DNA of 64,000 bases from Pluralibacter gergoviae ATCC 33028 = NBRC 105706 (lineage in GTDB: Bacteria > Pseudomonadota > Gammaproteobacteria > Enterobacterales > Enterobacteriaceae), in assembly GCF_001598855.1 (NCBI RefSeq), contig NZ_BCZS01000003.1:248001-312000 (forward strand), read 5' to 3'. The notes beneath the pieces were generated by a model, which searched no databases, was not told where the DNA came from, and saw only the letters and a program-made list of their open reading frames with translations. A program made the position numbers and the translations under genes. Below are positions 1 to 7,608 of this stretch, piece by piece; the stretch's first letter is position 1, and the number at the start of each line of letters is the position of its first letter.

Positions 1-639
1 GCCGGCTATGGCGGTACGCAGCGGATTTACGCCAATACGTCGGCGGCAAGCTGGCTGCTGCCCGGCCGCATTGCGGCCTGGCTGTCCGCGCATCCGGGGG
101 CGCTGCTTGAGGTGGAGGAGAAGCCCAGCGCCGAGGCGGTGAGCTGCATCGCGGCAGGCCTCGGCGAGGCGGGCCTGATTTCCGACGCCGTTGACGCAGG
201 CAACCTTATTGTGGAGCCGGTGGCGGCGGATAACCTGGTGGTTATCACTGCCGACGCTCATCCGCTTGCCGGCCGGCCGTCCCTGGCGCTGCGGGAGGTG
301 GTCAATATGCCTTTTGTCGGGCTGGAGAGCGGCAGCGCGCTGCAGCAGTACATCAGCGCCCGCGCCGCCGCAGCGGGCCACGCGCTTATTTACCGCATCC
401 GGGCCGGGCACTTCGAAGGCGTGTGTGAGATGGTGGGGCGCGGTATCGGCATTGCCATTGTGCCGGAGATCCAGGCCAGACTGTACGCGCGGCGGTTTGC
501 CCTGCGCAGCATGGCTCTTAGCGACGGCTGGGCGCGCCGCAGCATCTGCCTCTGCTACCGGGAGTGGGCGGCGCTGGCGCCGGGAATGCAGGCGCTGCTG
601 GGCTGGATCAGGGCAGGGGCGTCGGCGTCTCAGCGCTAA
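1..639 (+). CDS. LysR-family transcriptional regulator, C-terminal part (truncated by window edge)
   Basis: An open frame runs in from the left edge and stops at 637-639, giving 212 residues without the DNA-binding N-terminus. The visible part looks like a LysR substrate-binding domain: a first beta strand (RIYANTS), the ASWLLPGRIAAWL helix, a DAHPLAG segment, and the late GRGIGIAIVPE motif that closes the effector pocket in this family. The effector and target genes are not visible. The winged-helix domain must lie to the left of the window. It is the last gene before a 350-base AT-rich regulatory region and is unlikely to belong to the operon that follows. Confidence 0.85.
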   Translation, partial: AGYGGTQRIYANTSAASWLLPGRIAAWLSAHPGALLEVEEKPSAEAVSCIAAGLGEAGLISDAVDAGNLIVEPVAADNLVVITADAHPLAGRPSLALREVVNMPFVGLESGSALQQYISARAAAAGHALIYRIRAGHFEGVCEMVGRGIGIAIVPEIQARLYARRFALRSMALSDGWARRSICLCYREWAALAPGMQALLGWIRAGASASQR

Positions 640-649
640 TTCCACAACG

Positions 650-846
650 TGTACAAGTTTTCTCGCCTGGCTCAGCCTGGCGTTGCCTGCTTACCATGCC
701 AGATTGTACAACACCACTTTGGTGGTATGTATACAGCGTTATGTTGATTTTTGTTTATTAAATTCAATGAATTAACAGTTATTATACAAAAATTAAAAAA
801 TAAATGTACAAATGAGTTGTACAACTTTAACCGTTTGGTCTACATT
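650..846. promoter_or_regulatory. Repeated TGTACA palindromes and promoter upstream of the AriR-like genes
   Basis: The AT-rich gap holds TGTACAA at 650-656, TTGTACAA at 704-711, TGTATACA at 729-736, TGTACA at 805-810 and TTGTACAA at 817-824. An ACCAC/GTGGT hairpin lies at 713-726. A possible promoter uses TTGTAC (817-822) as -35 and TACATT (841-846) as -10 with an 18-base spacer, so one box would overlap the -35. E. coli MlrA, a MerR-like regulator of biofilm genes, is known to bind paired TGTACA half-sites, and its relative BluR controls the ycgZ-ymgA-ariR operon. A MerR-like activator or repressor is therefore a reasonable inference, although the spacing here is not the MlrA spacing. Confidence 0.45.
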
Positions 847-903
847 ATTCATAGCTGGCTAAGCAACGGTGTGCAGGCCAAAGGGAGATAAAGGGATTAC
901 ACA

Positions 904-969
904 ATGTTCATGGATCGGAACAGAATGGATGCGCGGCAGTTTCAGTCTGTGTATTTACTACGCCAATAA
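904..969 (+). CDS. Possible 21-residue leader peptide
   Basis: A 21-codon frame starts at 904, seven bases after an AAGGGA ribosome site (891-896), and ends 24 bases before the AriR-like gene. It sits where ycgZ/ymgA would sit in the E. coli ycgZ-ymgA-ariR-ymgC operon. I see no similarity to those proteins. It is charged (several Arg, Asp and Gln) with no hydrophobic stretch. It could be a translated leader, a decayed operon gene or chance. Confidence 0.25.
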   Translation: MFMDRNRMDARQFQSVYLLRQ

Positions 970-993
970 CTCTATTCTGGAAGGAGCAATATT

Positions 994-1302
994 ATGATGT
1001 TATCGCTGAACAACGCCGTAAAAATGAGTGAGCAACTTAATAACAGCGGTTTTTATTCCTCTATCGCTGATAAAAACCTGGTAAGTTATTTTTTTAATTC
1101 CGGCAGCCGCTTTGAAGATGAAAAACTTATTCTCGGTGCAGCTGTACGCAATATCTTGGCGCTCGGCCGCTCGGTAACTAATAAAAACCTGATTGTTAGC
1201 CTGTTGACCATGCTGGAGTGTAGCAGTGACGATGTCGTCAGCGCTGATATCATTCGCCATACTCTGGAAATCGTGGTTCAGTACACCCACGACGACCTGT
1301 AG
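994..1302 (+). CDS. YmgB/AriR-family biofilm and acid-resistance connector protein
   Basis: This protein of 102 residues (101 if the second of two adjacent ATGs is used) follows an AAGGAG site at 981-986. From about residue 20 it tracks E. coli AriR: DKNLVSYF, then EEKLILGAAV-type text, the NKNLIVSLL helix, and the ending LEIVVQYTHDDL (LEIVLRYTADDM in AriR). AriR is a small all-helical dimer reported to affect biofilm and acid resistance through the Rcs system. The extra N-terminal 15 residues distinguish it from AriR. The upstream TGTACA boxes fit regulation by a BluR/MlrA-type MerR protein. A small gene of the same kind follows 29 bases later. Confidence 0.75.
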   Translation: MMLSLNNAVKMSEQLNNSGFYSSIADKNLVSYFFNSGSRFEDEKLILGAAVRNILALGRSVTNKNLIVSLLTMLECSSDDVVSADIIRHTLEIVVQYTHDDL

Positions 1303-1331
1303 CAGAGGGTATATTTTATTCCGGAGCATGT

Positions 1332-1526
1332 ATGATTCACACCATTCCCGAAGAGTTTATTTTACATTCGGCACTGTATAAAAATATCGAAATTAAGGCT
1401 TATCAGACCTTCGGTTTTATCAGCAGCGAAACGCTTGCCTCTACAATAATAAATTTTCAGGCGCGCGAGCAAAACAGTATTGTCGCCGATCTGTATAGCC
1501 AGATTTTACGCAAGGTAACCCGCTGA
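1332..1526 (+). CDS. Small YmgC/AriR-operon-type protein, function unknown
   Basis: This is a 64-residue protein with a GGAG site five bases before its ATG. It lies 29 bases after the AriR-like gene on the same strand, as ymgC follows ariR in E. coli, so the two are probably co-transcribed. It begins IPEEFILHSALYKN and ends in a helical IVADLYSQILRKV segment, with no membrane segment or known catalytic motif. The YmgC assignment rests mostly on position and size. It may simply be another short connector protein of this group. Confidence 0.55.
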   Translation: MIHTIPEEFILHSALYKNIEIKAYQTFGFISSETLASTIINFQAREQNSIVADLYSQILRKVTR

Positions 1527-1560
1527 GGAGAGTCTCTCCCGGCAATTATTGCACTCAACA

Positions 1561-1592
1561 GCAGGTTTAAACAATAACCTGCCGCCGGCAGG
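1561..1592 (+). terminator. Overlapping inverted repeats downstream of the AriR-like pair
   Basis: GCAGGTT (1561-1567) pairs with AACCTGC (1576-1582), and CCTGCC (1578-1583) pairs with GGCAGG (1587-1592). The two hairpins share bases and so exclude each other. No T-run follows, so termination here would be weak or Rho-assisted. Confidence 0.3.
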
Positions 1593-1721
1593 GATTGCTG
1601 GCGCTGACAGATATTATCTTGTCCCTCAATCCCTCCTGAAATTCAGCAAAACTGGCCTTCGCGCTGACGCATCCTGTATGGTGTAGAGACAATCTTATAC
1701 GCAACGGCGGGGCTGCAGCAG

Positions 1722-2063
1722 ATGACGCAGGCGACAGACCGCGAGCTGATGGCTCTGGTCAAAGATAAAACTGATTTCCGCAAGCGGCTCGCGCTTATCG
1801 AGTCGCTGCGCGTCACTCCGCGCCCCGGCAGCGCAGAAGCACTGCGCTATCTCGCCTGCCATGATTTTGTTTATGAAGTCCGCCTCGCTGCCTGGTCCGC
1901 CGCCGTACGGCAGGGTATCGCCCTGAAAAAACCGCTCGCCAGGCCACGCTATGCTCTCTTTACAGAACGCCTTATTGCGCGGATAAAAAAAATCTGCGCT
2001 TATCTCGGCGAATGTTATTACTCATGCTGGGCCACGCTGTTAGCCATCCTGACCGGAGGATAA
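1722..2063 (+). CDS. Small helical, HEAT-repeat-like protein of unknown function
   Basis: This is a 113-residue protein. Residues 20-70 look like HEAT-repeat text (LALIESLRV..RPGSAEALRYLACHDFVYEVRLAAWSAAVRQG), the kind of paired helices used for protein contacts. The basic ARIKKICAYL stretch leads to a hydrophobic C-terminus that could touch the membrane. The stop lies three bases before the ATG of the exported alpha/beta hydrolase, and that gene's GGAGG ribosome site (2055-2059) is inside this frame. The pair is therefore translationally coupled. A partner or anchor role for the hydrolase is only an inference. Confidence 0.55.
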   Translation: MTQATDRELMALVKDKTDFRKRLALIESLRVTPRPGSAEALRYLACHDFVYEVRLAAWSAAVRQGIALKKPLARPRYALFTERLIARIKKICAYLGECYYSCWATLLAILTGG

Positions 2064-2066
2064 GTG

Positions 2067-3071
2067 ATGTTAAAACCTCTCGCCGCCGCGCTGCTGGCGG
2101 TATCCGCCCTGACCGCCCACGCCGCCGAGCCGGCGCCTTCTTACGGCGAACGACTCGAAGGCTTCACCTATCCCTGGACACTAAGGCACTACGCCTTCCG
2201 TTCCCAGGGCCAGCCGCTGGAAATGGGCTATATGGACGTGGCGCCGCAGAAAAACGCCAACGGTCAGACGGTAGTTCTGCTGCACGGTAAGAATTTCTGC
2301 GCCGCCACCTGGGAGAGCACCATCCGCGCGCTCAGCCGTCAGGGATATCGGGTAATAGCCCCGGACCAGATTGGCTTCTGCACCGCCAGCAAGCCGGATC
2401 GCTACCAGTACAGCTTCCAGCAGCTGGCGCAGAACACCCGTAATCTGCTCGCTGAACGCGGTATTGATAAAGCGGTTATCGTCGGGCACTCCACCGGCGG
2501 GATGCTGGCGACCCGCTATGCGCTGATGTATCCGGACAGCGTTGAAAAACTTGTACTGGTCAATCCTATCGGCCTTGAGGACTGGAAGGCAAAAGGCGTC
2601 CCATACCGCAGCGTCGACAGCTGGTTCCAGCGCGAGCTGAAGGTCTCCGCCGAATCAATACGCAGCTATGAAAAGAAAACCTACTACGTCGGCAAATGGC
2701 AGCCGGAATATGACCGCTGGGTCGATATGCTGGCGGGCCTTAACCGCGGGCCCGGCCATCGGCGGGTGGCGTGGAACTCGGCGCTGATCTACGACATGAT
2801 CTTTACCCAGCCGGTGTGGTACGAGTTTCCGGACCTCAGGCCGCCAACCGTGCTGATGATCGGCACCGCCGATACCACTGCCATCGGCAGCGATATCGCT
2901 TCTGCGCAGGTGAAGGCCACACTCGGCCACTACAATGTGCTCGGCAAACAGGCGGCGGCGCGCATTCCCCATGCCCGGCTTATCGAATTTGCCGGCATGG
3001 GGCACGCGCCGCAGATGGAGGATCCGGCGCGGTTTAACGCCGCGCTGATTGGCGCCCTTGCCGGAAAGTGA
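2067..3071 (+). CDS. Exported alpha/beta-fold hydrolase
   Basis: This is a 334-residue hydrolase with an N-terminal signal peptide ending near AHAAEP. The oxyanion strand reads VVLLHGKNF, the nucleophile elbow is GHSTGG (Ser near residue 141), and the late His lies in GMGHAPQMEDP. The family hydrolyses esters, epoxides, C-C bonds or haloalkanes, and the substrate cannot be read from the sequence. ATG 2067 is preferred to GTG 2064 because GGAGG is seven bases away. The gene is coupled to the HEAT-like gene before it and converges on the aldolase gene with a four-base gap. Confidence 0.85.
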   Translation: MLKPLAAALLAVSALTAHAAEPAPSYGERLEGFTYPWTLRHYAFRSQGQPLEMGYMDVAPQKNANGQTVVLLHGKNFCAATWESTIRALSRQGYRVIAPDQIGFCTASKPDRYQYSFQQLAQNTRNLLAERGIDKAVIVGHSTGGMLATRYALMYPDSVEKLVLVNPIGLEDWKAKGVPYRSVDSWFQRELKVSAESIRSYEKKTYYVGKWQPEYDRWVDMLAGLNRGPGHRRVAWNSALIYDMIFTQPVWYEFPDLRPPTVLMIGTADTTAIGSDIASAQVKATLGHYNVLGKQAAARIPHARLIEFAGMGHAPQMEDPARFNAALIGALAGK

Positions 3072-3075
3072 AACC

Positions 3076-3807
3076 TTAATCCAGCAGCGAGGGATCGGCC
3101 TCGATTTCGAGCTGCTTCATCTCCTCAAAATGCTGCTGCGAAAAGTCGCGGATGCCCTCCCAGGCGCGGGCGGTCTTCTCCGCCACCTCATCGGACAGGA
3201 CCTTCAGCGGCTGGCCGGTGGACCAGGCGGTGACCAGGATCTGGCAGGCCCGTTCCAGAGTCCAGATATCATCGAAGGCCTCGCCGACGGCCTGCGCCGT
3301 CACCAGCACCCCGTGATTACCCATCAGCAGCCGTTGCTTATCCGCCAGCAGGGCGCCCAAGCGGGCGCCCTCTTCAGCGGTGTCGGCCATGCCGCCGTAC
3401 AGCGTATCCACCGCGATGCGGTTAAAGTAGCGCGCCGTATTCTGGTCGATGGGCGGTACGTGGGGCGAGGCGAGGCAGGCGACTGCCGTCGTAAAGACCG
3501 GGTGCAGATGCAGCACTACCCGGGCCGCCGGTAGCCGCTGGTGGATCTGCCCGTGAATGGCCCAGGCGGTGGCGTCCACGTCCGGACGCCGGGCGCAGGC
3601 CTCATCGTCGGCATTCAGCAGCAGCAGGTCGCTGGCGCGAATGCGTGAAAAGTGCTTCCACTTCGGGTTGAGCAGAAAGGTTTTGCCGTCCGGCGAGACG
3701 GCGGCGCTGAAGTGATTCGCCACCGCCTCGTGCATCCCGAGCCTGGCAATAATGCGGAAGGTGGCGGCCAGATCGATGCGCAGCTGCCGTTCATGTGTCG
3801 GGATCAT
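3076..3807 (-). CDS. Class II aldolase/adducin-family protein
   Basis: This is a 243-residue soluble protein of the fuculose-1-phosphate aldolase/adducin fold. Metal-binding histidines appear in VVLHLHPVFTTA and in the late MGNHGVLVTAQ motif. The family cleaves or epimerises hydroxylated carbon chains with Zn2+ or Mn2+. It is the last gene of a leftward operon, five bases after the binding-protein gene, with a fused ABC permease-ATPase and a PhyH dioxygenase upstream. That suggests retro-aldol cleavage of a compound first imported and then hydroxylated. Neither the substrate nor the sugar-phosphate specificity is evident. Confidence 0.85.
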   Translation of the reverse strand: MIPTHERQLRIDLAATFRIIARLGMHEAVANHFSAAVSPDGKTFLLNPKWKHFSRIRASDLLLLNADDEACARRPDVDATAWAIHGQIHQRLPAARVVLHLHPVFTTAVACLASPHVPPIDQNTARYFNRIAVDTLYGGMADTAEEGARLGALLADKQRLLMGNHGVLVTAQAVGEAFDDIWTLERACQILVTAWSTGQPLKVLSDEVAEKTARAWEGIRDFSQQHFEEMKQLEIEADPSLLD

Positions 3808-3812
3808 CTGCT

Positions 3813-4643
3813 TTACTCCGCTTTTGGCATCAGGGCGTCCAGGTCCTGCTGCGTCGGCGCCTGGAAGTTGTACTTTTTCAGCAGGGCCGCGTATTCCGGG
3901 GTGGCGCTGAATTTTTTCAGACCCGCCTCCAGCGCCGTCTTCACCTCATCATTGCCTTTCTTCACCCCAAAGCCGTTAAGCACCGGGTAGATCAGCGTTT
4001 CAGAGGAGATAACGATGCGGCCCCCGAGCTTATCCACCGCGCCGCGGGCGACCGCCGCGTCGGTTATCTGCGCCTCTACGGCGCGCGACAGCAGCGCCTG
4101 AGTGGTCTGCGGATCGGTGGCGTACTCGCTGATGGCAATCGGCTTCAGCCCCTTCTTCACGCAGTAGTCGGCGGAGAGCTTGTGCAGCTGCGCCAGCCAC
4201 GAAGTGGCCCCCATTGATCCGATTTTATGCCCGCAGAATTCCTCCGGGGTTTTCGGCTGATAGTCGCTGCCCTTGAGGCTCAGAATGGCCTCGCCGCTCT
4301 TGAGATAGGGCACCATGTCGATAACCTTCAGCCGCTCGGCGGTGATATACATCGACGAGTTGGTAATATCAAAGCGGCCCCCCTGCAGGCCGGGGATCAG
4401 GTTGGGAAAGCGGGTATCAATATTGACCGCTTCCCGGCCCATCACCTTCGCCAGACCGGCCAGAAACTCAATATCAAACCCGGCGGCCTTGTTGTTTTCC
4501 ATATACTCATAGGGAAAAAAGGTCATGTCGGACCCGGCGATTATCTTGCCCTCCTGCTGGAATGCCAGCGCGCTGAAGGAGGAGAGCGCGCCTGCGGCGC
4601 AGAGGAGCAGGGCGGTCGGGCGCAGCATCATTGAACGTTTCAT
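3813..4643 (-). CDS. Amino-acid-type ABC transporter substrate-binding protein (SBP family 3)
   Basis: This 276-residue periplasmic protein has a signal peptide ending near FSALAFQ. The mature chain has the family-3 binding-protein layout: IIAGSDMTFFPYEYMENNKAAGFDIEFLAGLAKVM at the start, a DITNSSMYITAERLKVIDM core, then the second lobe. It is presumed to deliver a polar amino acid or related compound to the fused permease-ATPase encoded upstream. The start overlaps the stop of the PhyH dioxygenase gene by four bases, so the two are co-translated. The ligand is unknown. Confidence 0.88.
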   Translation of the reverse strand: MKRSMMLRPTALLLCAAGALSSFSALAFQQEGKIIAGSDMTFFPYEYMENNKAAGFDIEFLAGLAKVMGREAVNIDTRFPNLIPGLQGGRFDITNSSMYITAERLKVIDMVPYLKSGEAILSLKGSDYQPKTPEEFCGHKIGSMGATSWLAQLHKLSADYCVKKGLKPIAISEYATDPQTTQALLSRAVEAQITDAAVARGAVDKLGGRIVISSETLIYPVLNGFGVKKGNDEVKTALEAGLKKFSATPEYAALLKKYNFQAPTQQDLDALMPKAE

Positions 4644-5539
4644 AGCATCTCCGGGGTCTGGGCTGGAATATCGGCGGCGCCGTCGGCGCCGGCCTGTTGA
4701 ACAAAAAAGGAGGCGCCGCGCGGCTTCTGCGGCAGGCGCAGGGCGTTCGCCGTACTGCGCACCACGCCGCTCTCCGTCCCTGCGACCAGCAGCCCGGCGT
4801 GGGCGCTCGGCAGCGGGTTTTCACCGTAGGGCAGCGCATCTTCCGCGGCGTAGACGCTGATAAACAACGTGCGCGGCCGTTCGGTATGGTTGGCACTGGA
4901 GGCGTGCAGCAGCCGGGTGTGCATAAAGCAGACCGATCCCGCCGGGCCGAAGCAGGCGTGCGGTTCGCGGCAGTGCGCCGCAACAATCTCATCCGCCACC
5001 GCGCCGGTAAAGCGTTCATGCTGCCAGTGCGGCCATAGCGGGCCTTTATGGCTGCCGGGGATTACGTTCAGGGGACCGTTTTCCGCGGTGACGTCGCTGA
5101 CCATCAGCAGCGCGGTAACGATGTCGTCGTTGCTGTGCGGCGTAAAGGGAAAATCCTGGTGCCACTTCACCTCGGTAGCGGTGTGCGGCAGCTTGGAGTT
5201 GATCTTGCTGTGGTGGAAGCGCAGGCCGCTGCCGCCGATAAGCGCGGCGGCAATCTCCGCCATCTTCGACCCCAGCGCCGCATGGCGATATGCCGCGGAG
5301 ATCTCCGTCGGCGAACTGACCCGGCGCAGGGAGGGATGCGTCGGACTATGATCGCGCTCCAGATCGAATCGCGGCCGTCCGTCGGCGGTCTCGCCGTATG
5401 CCGCCTGGTAACGGCGGCTCTCCTCGACCCAGCCGGTAAAGTCGGCCTGCAGATCGGCCAGCTCTGCGGGGGAGAACACGCCTTCAACCACCAGATAACC
5501 GTCGCGCTGAAACTGCGCTATTTGCCATTGCTCAATCAT
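4640..5539 (-). CDS. Phytanoyl-CoA dioxygenase (PhyH)-family oxygenase
   Basis: This is a 299-residue non-haem Fe(II)/2-oxoglutarate oxygenase of the PhyH family. The metal triad can be seen as KWHQDFPF (His-x-Asp) and the distal His in RLLHASSANH, with an Arg a few residues on for 2-oxoglutarate. These enzymes hydroxylate aliphatic carbons of small substrates. The start has GGAGAAG upstream. It lies 24 bases after the permease-ATPase gene and overlaps the binding-protein gene, so it belongs to the import operon and probably acts on the imported compound. A second family member is encoded divergently at 7609. Confidence 0.88.
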   Translation of the reverse strand: MIEQWQIAQFQRDGYLVVEGVFSPAELADLQADFTGWVEESRRYQAAYGETADGRPRFDLERDHSPTHPSLRRVSSPTEISAAYRHAALGSKMAEIAAALIGGSGLRFHHSKINSKLPHTATEVKWHQDFPFTPHSNDDIVTALLMVSDVTAENGPLNVIPGSHKGPLWPHWQHERFTGAVADEIVAAHCREPHACFGPAGSVCFMHTRLLHASSANHTERPRTLFISVYAAEDALPYGENPLPSAHAGLLVAGTESGVVRSTANALRLPQKPRGASFFVQQAGADGAADIPAQTPEML

Positions 5540-5563
5540 AGTCTTCTCCAGTAAATACAGGGT

Positions 5564-7084
5564 TCAGGCAAGGGAGACGTCTTTGAGAAACGCCTCCACC
5601 CGGGGATGCTGTCCGCCGCGCATCGCGCCCGGCGTGTCGTCACAGACCACGCGGCCTTTCTCCATAAAGACGATGCGGTCAGAAACCTTAAAGGCGAAAT
5701 TCATCTCATGGGTGACGATAATCATGGTGATGCCGTCGTCGGCGAGGTCGGCAATCACCTGCAGCACCTCGTTGACCTTCTCCGGATCGAGGGCCGAGGT
5801 TGGCTCGTCAAACAGCATGATCTGCGGGCGCATCATCAGGGCGCGGGCGATGGCGACGCGCTGCTGCTGGCCGCCGGAAAGCTGGTGCGGATACTTCCAC
5901 GCGTGGTCGAGCATGCCCACTTTCTGCAGCAGCTCGCAGGCGTGCTGCTTCAGCTCGGCCTCCGCGGCCAGGCGGTGATAGCGCGGGGCCAGCAGCAGGT
6001 TGCCCAGCACCGTCAGGTGCGGGAACAGGTTGAAGCTCTGAAACACCATGCCGATGGTCAGGCGATGGCGCGACTCTTCCACGAAGCGCGGCGCCTGCTG
6101 CCCTTTGTGGACCAGATGAATAAACGGCTGGCCGTTGACGCTGATTTCGCCGCTGTCTATCTGCTCAAGCCCGTTGAGCAGGCGAATCAGCGTCGTTTTG
6201 CCCGATCCCGACGGGCCAATCACGGAGACCACTTCTCCGGGCTGGATCTGCAGGCTGACCGCCCCCAGCACCTCGACATTGTTATAGGCCTTATGCAGCT
6301 TTGTGGCCTGCAGCGCCGGGTGGCCGGACGCACTGGCGCCGTTAGCCATTGCCGGGCGCCGGGCGGCGGCCAGCCGGCGCATCTCGTCATCGATCGGCCG
6401 CACGCTTTTGCGCCGGGAGACGTCGAGATAGTTTTCCAGCCGCTTGAGCAGAAAATCGAACACCGTGACGATCAGGATGTAGTAGAAGGAGACCGCCAGC
6501 ATCGTCTCCATGACGAGAAAGTTTTGCGAATAGAGGCGCTGGCCGACCATCAGGATCTCGGTCAGGGAGATAACCGACACCAGCGAGCTGAGCTTGACGA
6601 TGGCGATATACTCGTTAGCCAGCGACGGCAGCGCGACGCGCAGCGCCTGCGGGATCACCACCCGCCACTGAATGCCCGCATAGCGTAAGCCCAGCGCCCG
6701 GGCGGCCTCGCTCTGGCCTTTCGGGATCGACAGCAGGCCGCCGCGGTGTATTTCGGCAATATAGGCGGCTTCGCTCAGCACCATCGCCAGCAGCCCGGCC
6801 CAGAAGGGATCGTTCAGCAGCGGCGCCGTTGACGGCACGGCCTGGGGCAGGTTGTAGACAAAAATCAGTAGCACCAGCAGCGGCATGCTGCGAAACAGCC
6901 AGATATAGAGGCGGGCAGGAAGGTTAAGCAGCGGGCGTCCGGACTGCTTTGCCAGCGCCAGGATAAACCCCAGCACAATACTGATAACCCAGGTCAGCAG
7001 GCTCAGTTTAATGACGGTCCAGGTCGCCTGCCAGAAGTCAGCATCGCTGAGCAGACTTAACACGTAGTTCCAGTTAAATGTCAT
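5564..7084 (-). CDS. Fused amino-acid ABC transporter permease and ATPase
   Basis: This is one 506-residue chain. Residues 1-220 are a HisM/GlnP-type permease with several membrane spans and the EAA loop (EAARALGLRYAGIQWRVVIPQALR). From about residue 255 it is a GlnQ-type ATPase with GPSGSGKTT, LSGGQQQR and DEPTSALDP. Most polar-amino-acid importers encode these halves separately, so the fusion is notable but not unique. The frame extends to a GTG at 7096. ATG 7084 was preferred because the sequence MTFNWNYV resembles family starts, but neither start has a strong ribosome site. It is the first gene of the leftward operon. Confidence 0.85.
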   Translation of the reverse strand: MTFNWNYVLSLLSDADFWQATWTVIKLSLLTWVISIVLGFILALAKQSGRPLLNLPARLYIWLFRSMPLLVLLIFVYNLPQAVPSTAPLLNDPFWAGLLAMVLSEAAYIAEIHRGGLLSIPKGQSEAARALGLRYAGIQWRVVIPQALRVALPSLANEYIAIVKLSSLVSVISLTEILMVGQRLYSQNFLVMETMLAVSFYYILIVTVFDFLLKRLENYLDVSRRKSVRPIDDEMRRLAAARRPAMANGASASGHPALQATKLHKAYNNVEVLGAVSLQIQPGEVVSVIGPSGSGKTTLIRLLNGLEQIDSGEISVNGQPFIHLVHKGQQAPRFVEESRHRLTIGMVFQSFNLFPHLTVLGNLLLAPRYHRLAAEAELKQHACELLQKVGMLDHAWKYPHQLSGGQQQRVAIARALMMRPQIMLFDEPTSALDPEKVNEVLQVIADLADDGITMIIVTHEMNFAFKVSDRIVFMEKGRVVCDDTPGAMRGGQHPRVEAFLKDVSLA

Positions 7085-7608
7085 AGGCTGTATCACTCAC
7101 CATCATAATTAATGCTCAAAGCCGTTGCGCGCTAAAAAACGGAATGTCCGGACGCTGATTAGCGCAGGGTTACTATGTTCTGAAAATGTTAAATCAGGCA
7201 ATTAGTAAAAAAATGGTTTCTTGCCATAAAAAAACTATACAGGCCAGGTGCTCATTTTTCATAAAAATGTTGTTAATGTTTTATTTGGTTAATTTATTGA
7301 TTTTAATTGATAATTAATTGGTGTTTTATGCTGGTGATTTTTGCGGGATCACTCATGGTGCATTTATATAATCAATATGGTGCAGTCTGCGCTGTCGTGG
7401 TGCGATATTATGTGATTACTTTTTTGTTACTAATGGATAACGTACTGCGGGTGTGTTTGAAATAATGAACCGGATAAGTTGAGGCTCGTAATAATATATT
7501 AATAAGATCGTTTAAAACTATTTTGTCGACCTGCGGTAAGTGTCTACATTATCCCTGTTCGCGGCTGCCGCGCAGCGGCGCTATTCACTCAACAGAGGAT
7601 GCCCGGCT
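7085..7608. promoter_or_regulatory. AT-rich divergent promoter region between import operon and second PhyH gene
   Basis: About 520 bases without a convincing gene. The section 7140-7510 is strongly AT-rich compared with the GC-rich genes around it, as expected for a divergent control region or a target of nucleoid proteins. A possible rightward promoter is TTGTCG (7523-7528) and TACATT (7545-7550), spacer 16. I recognise no operator for a named regulator, and there is no regulator gene in the cluster. Confidence 0.4.
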
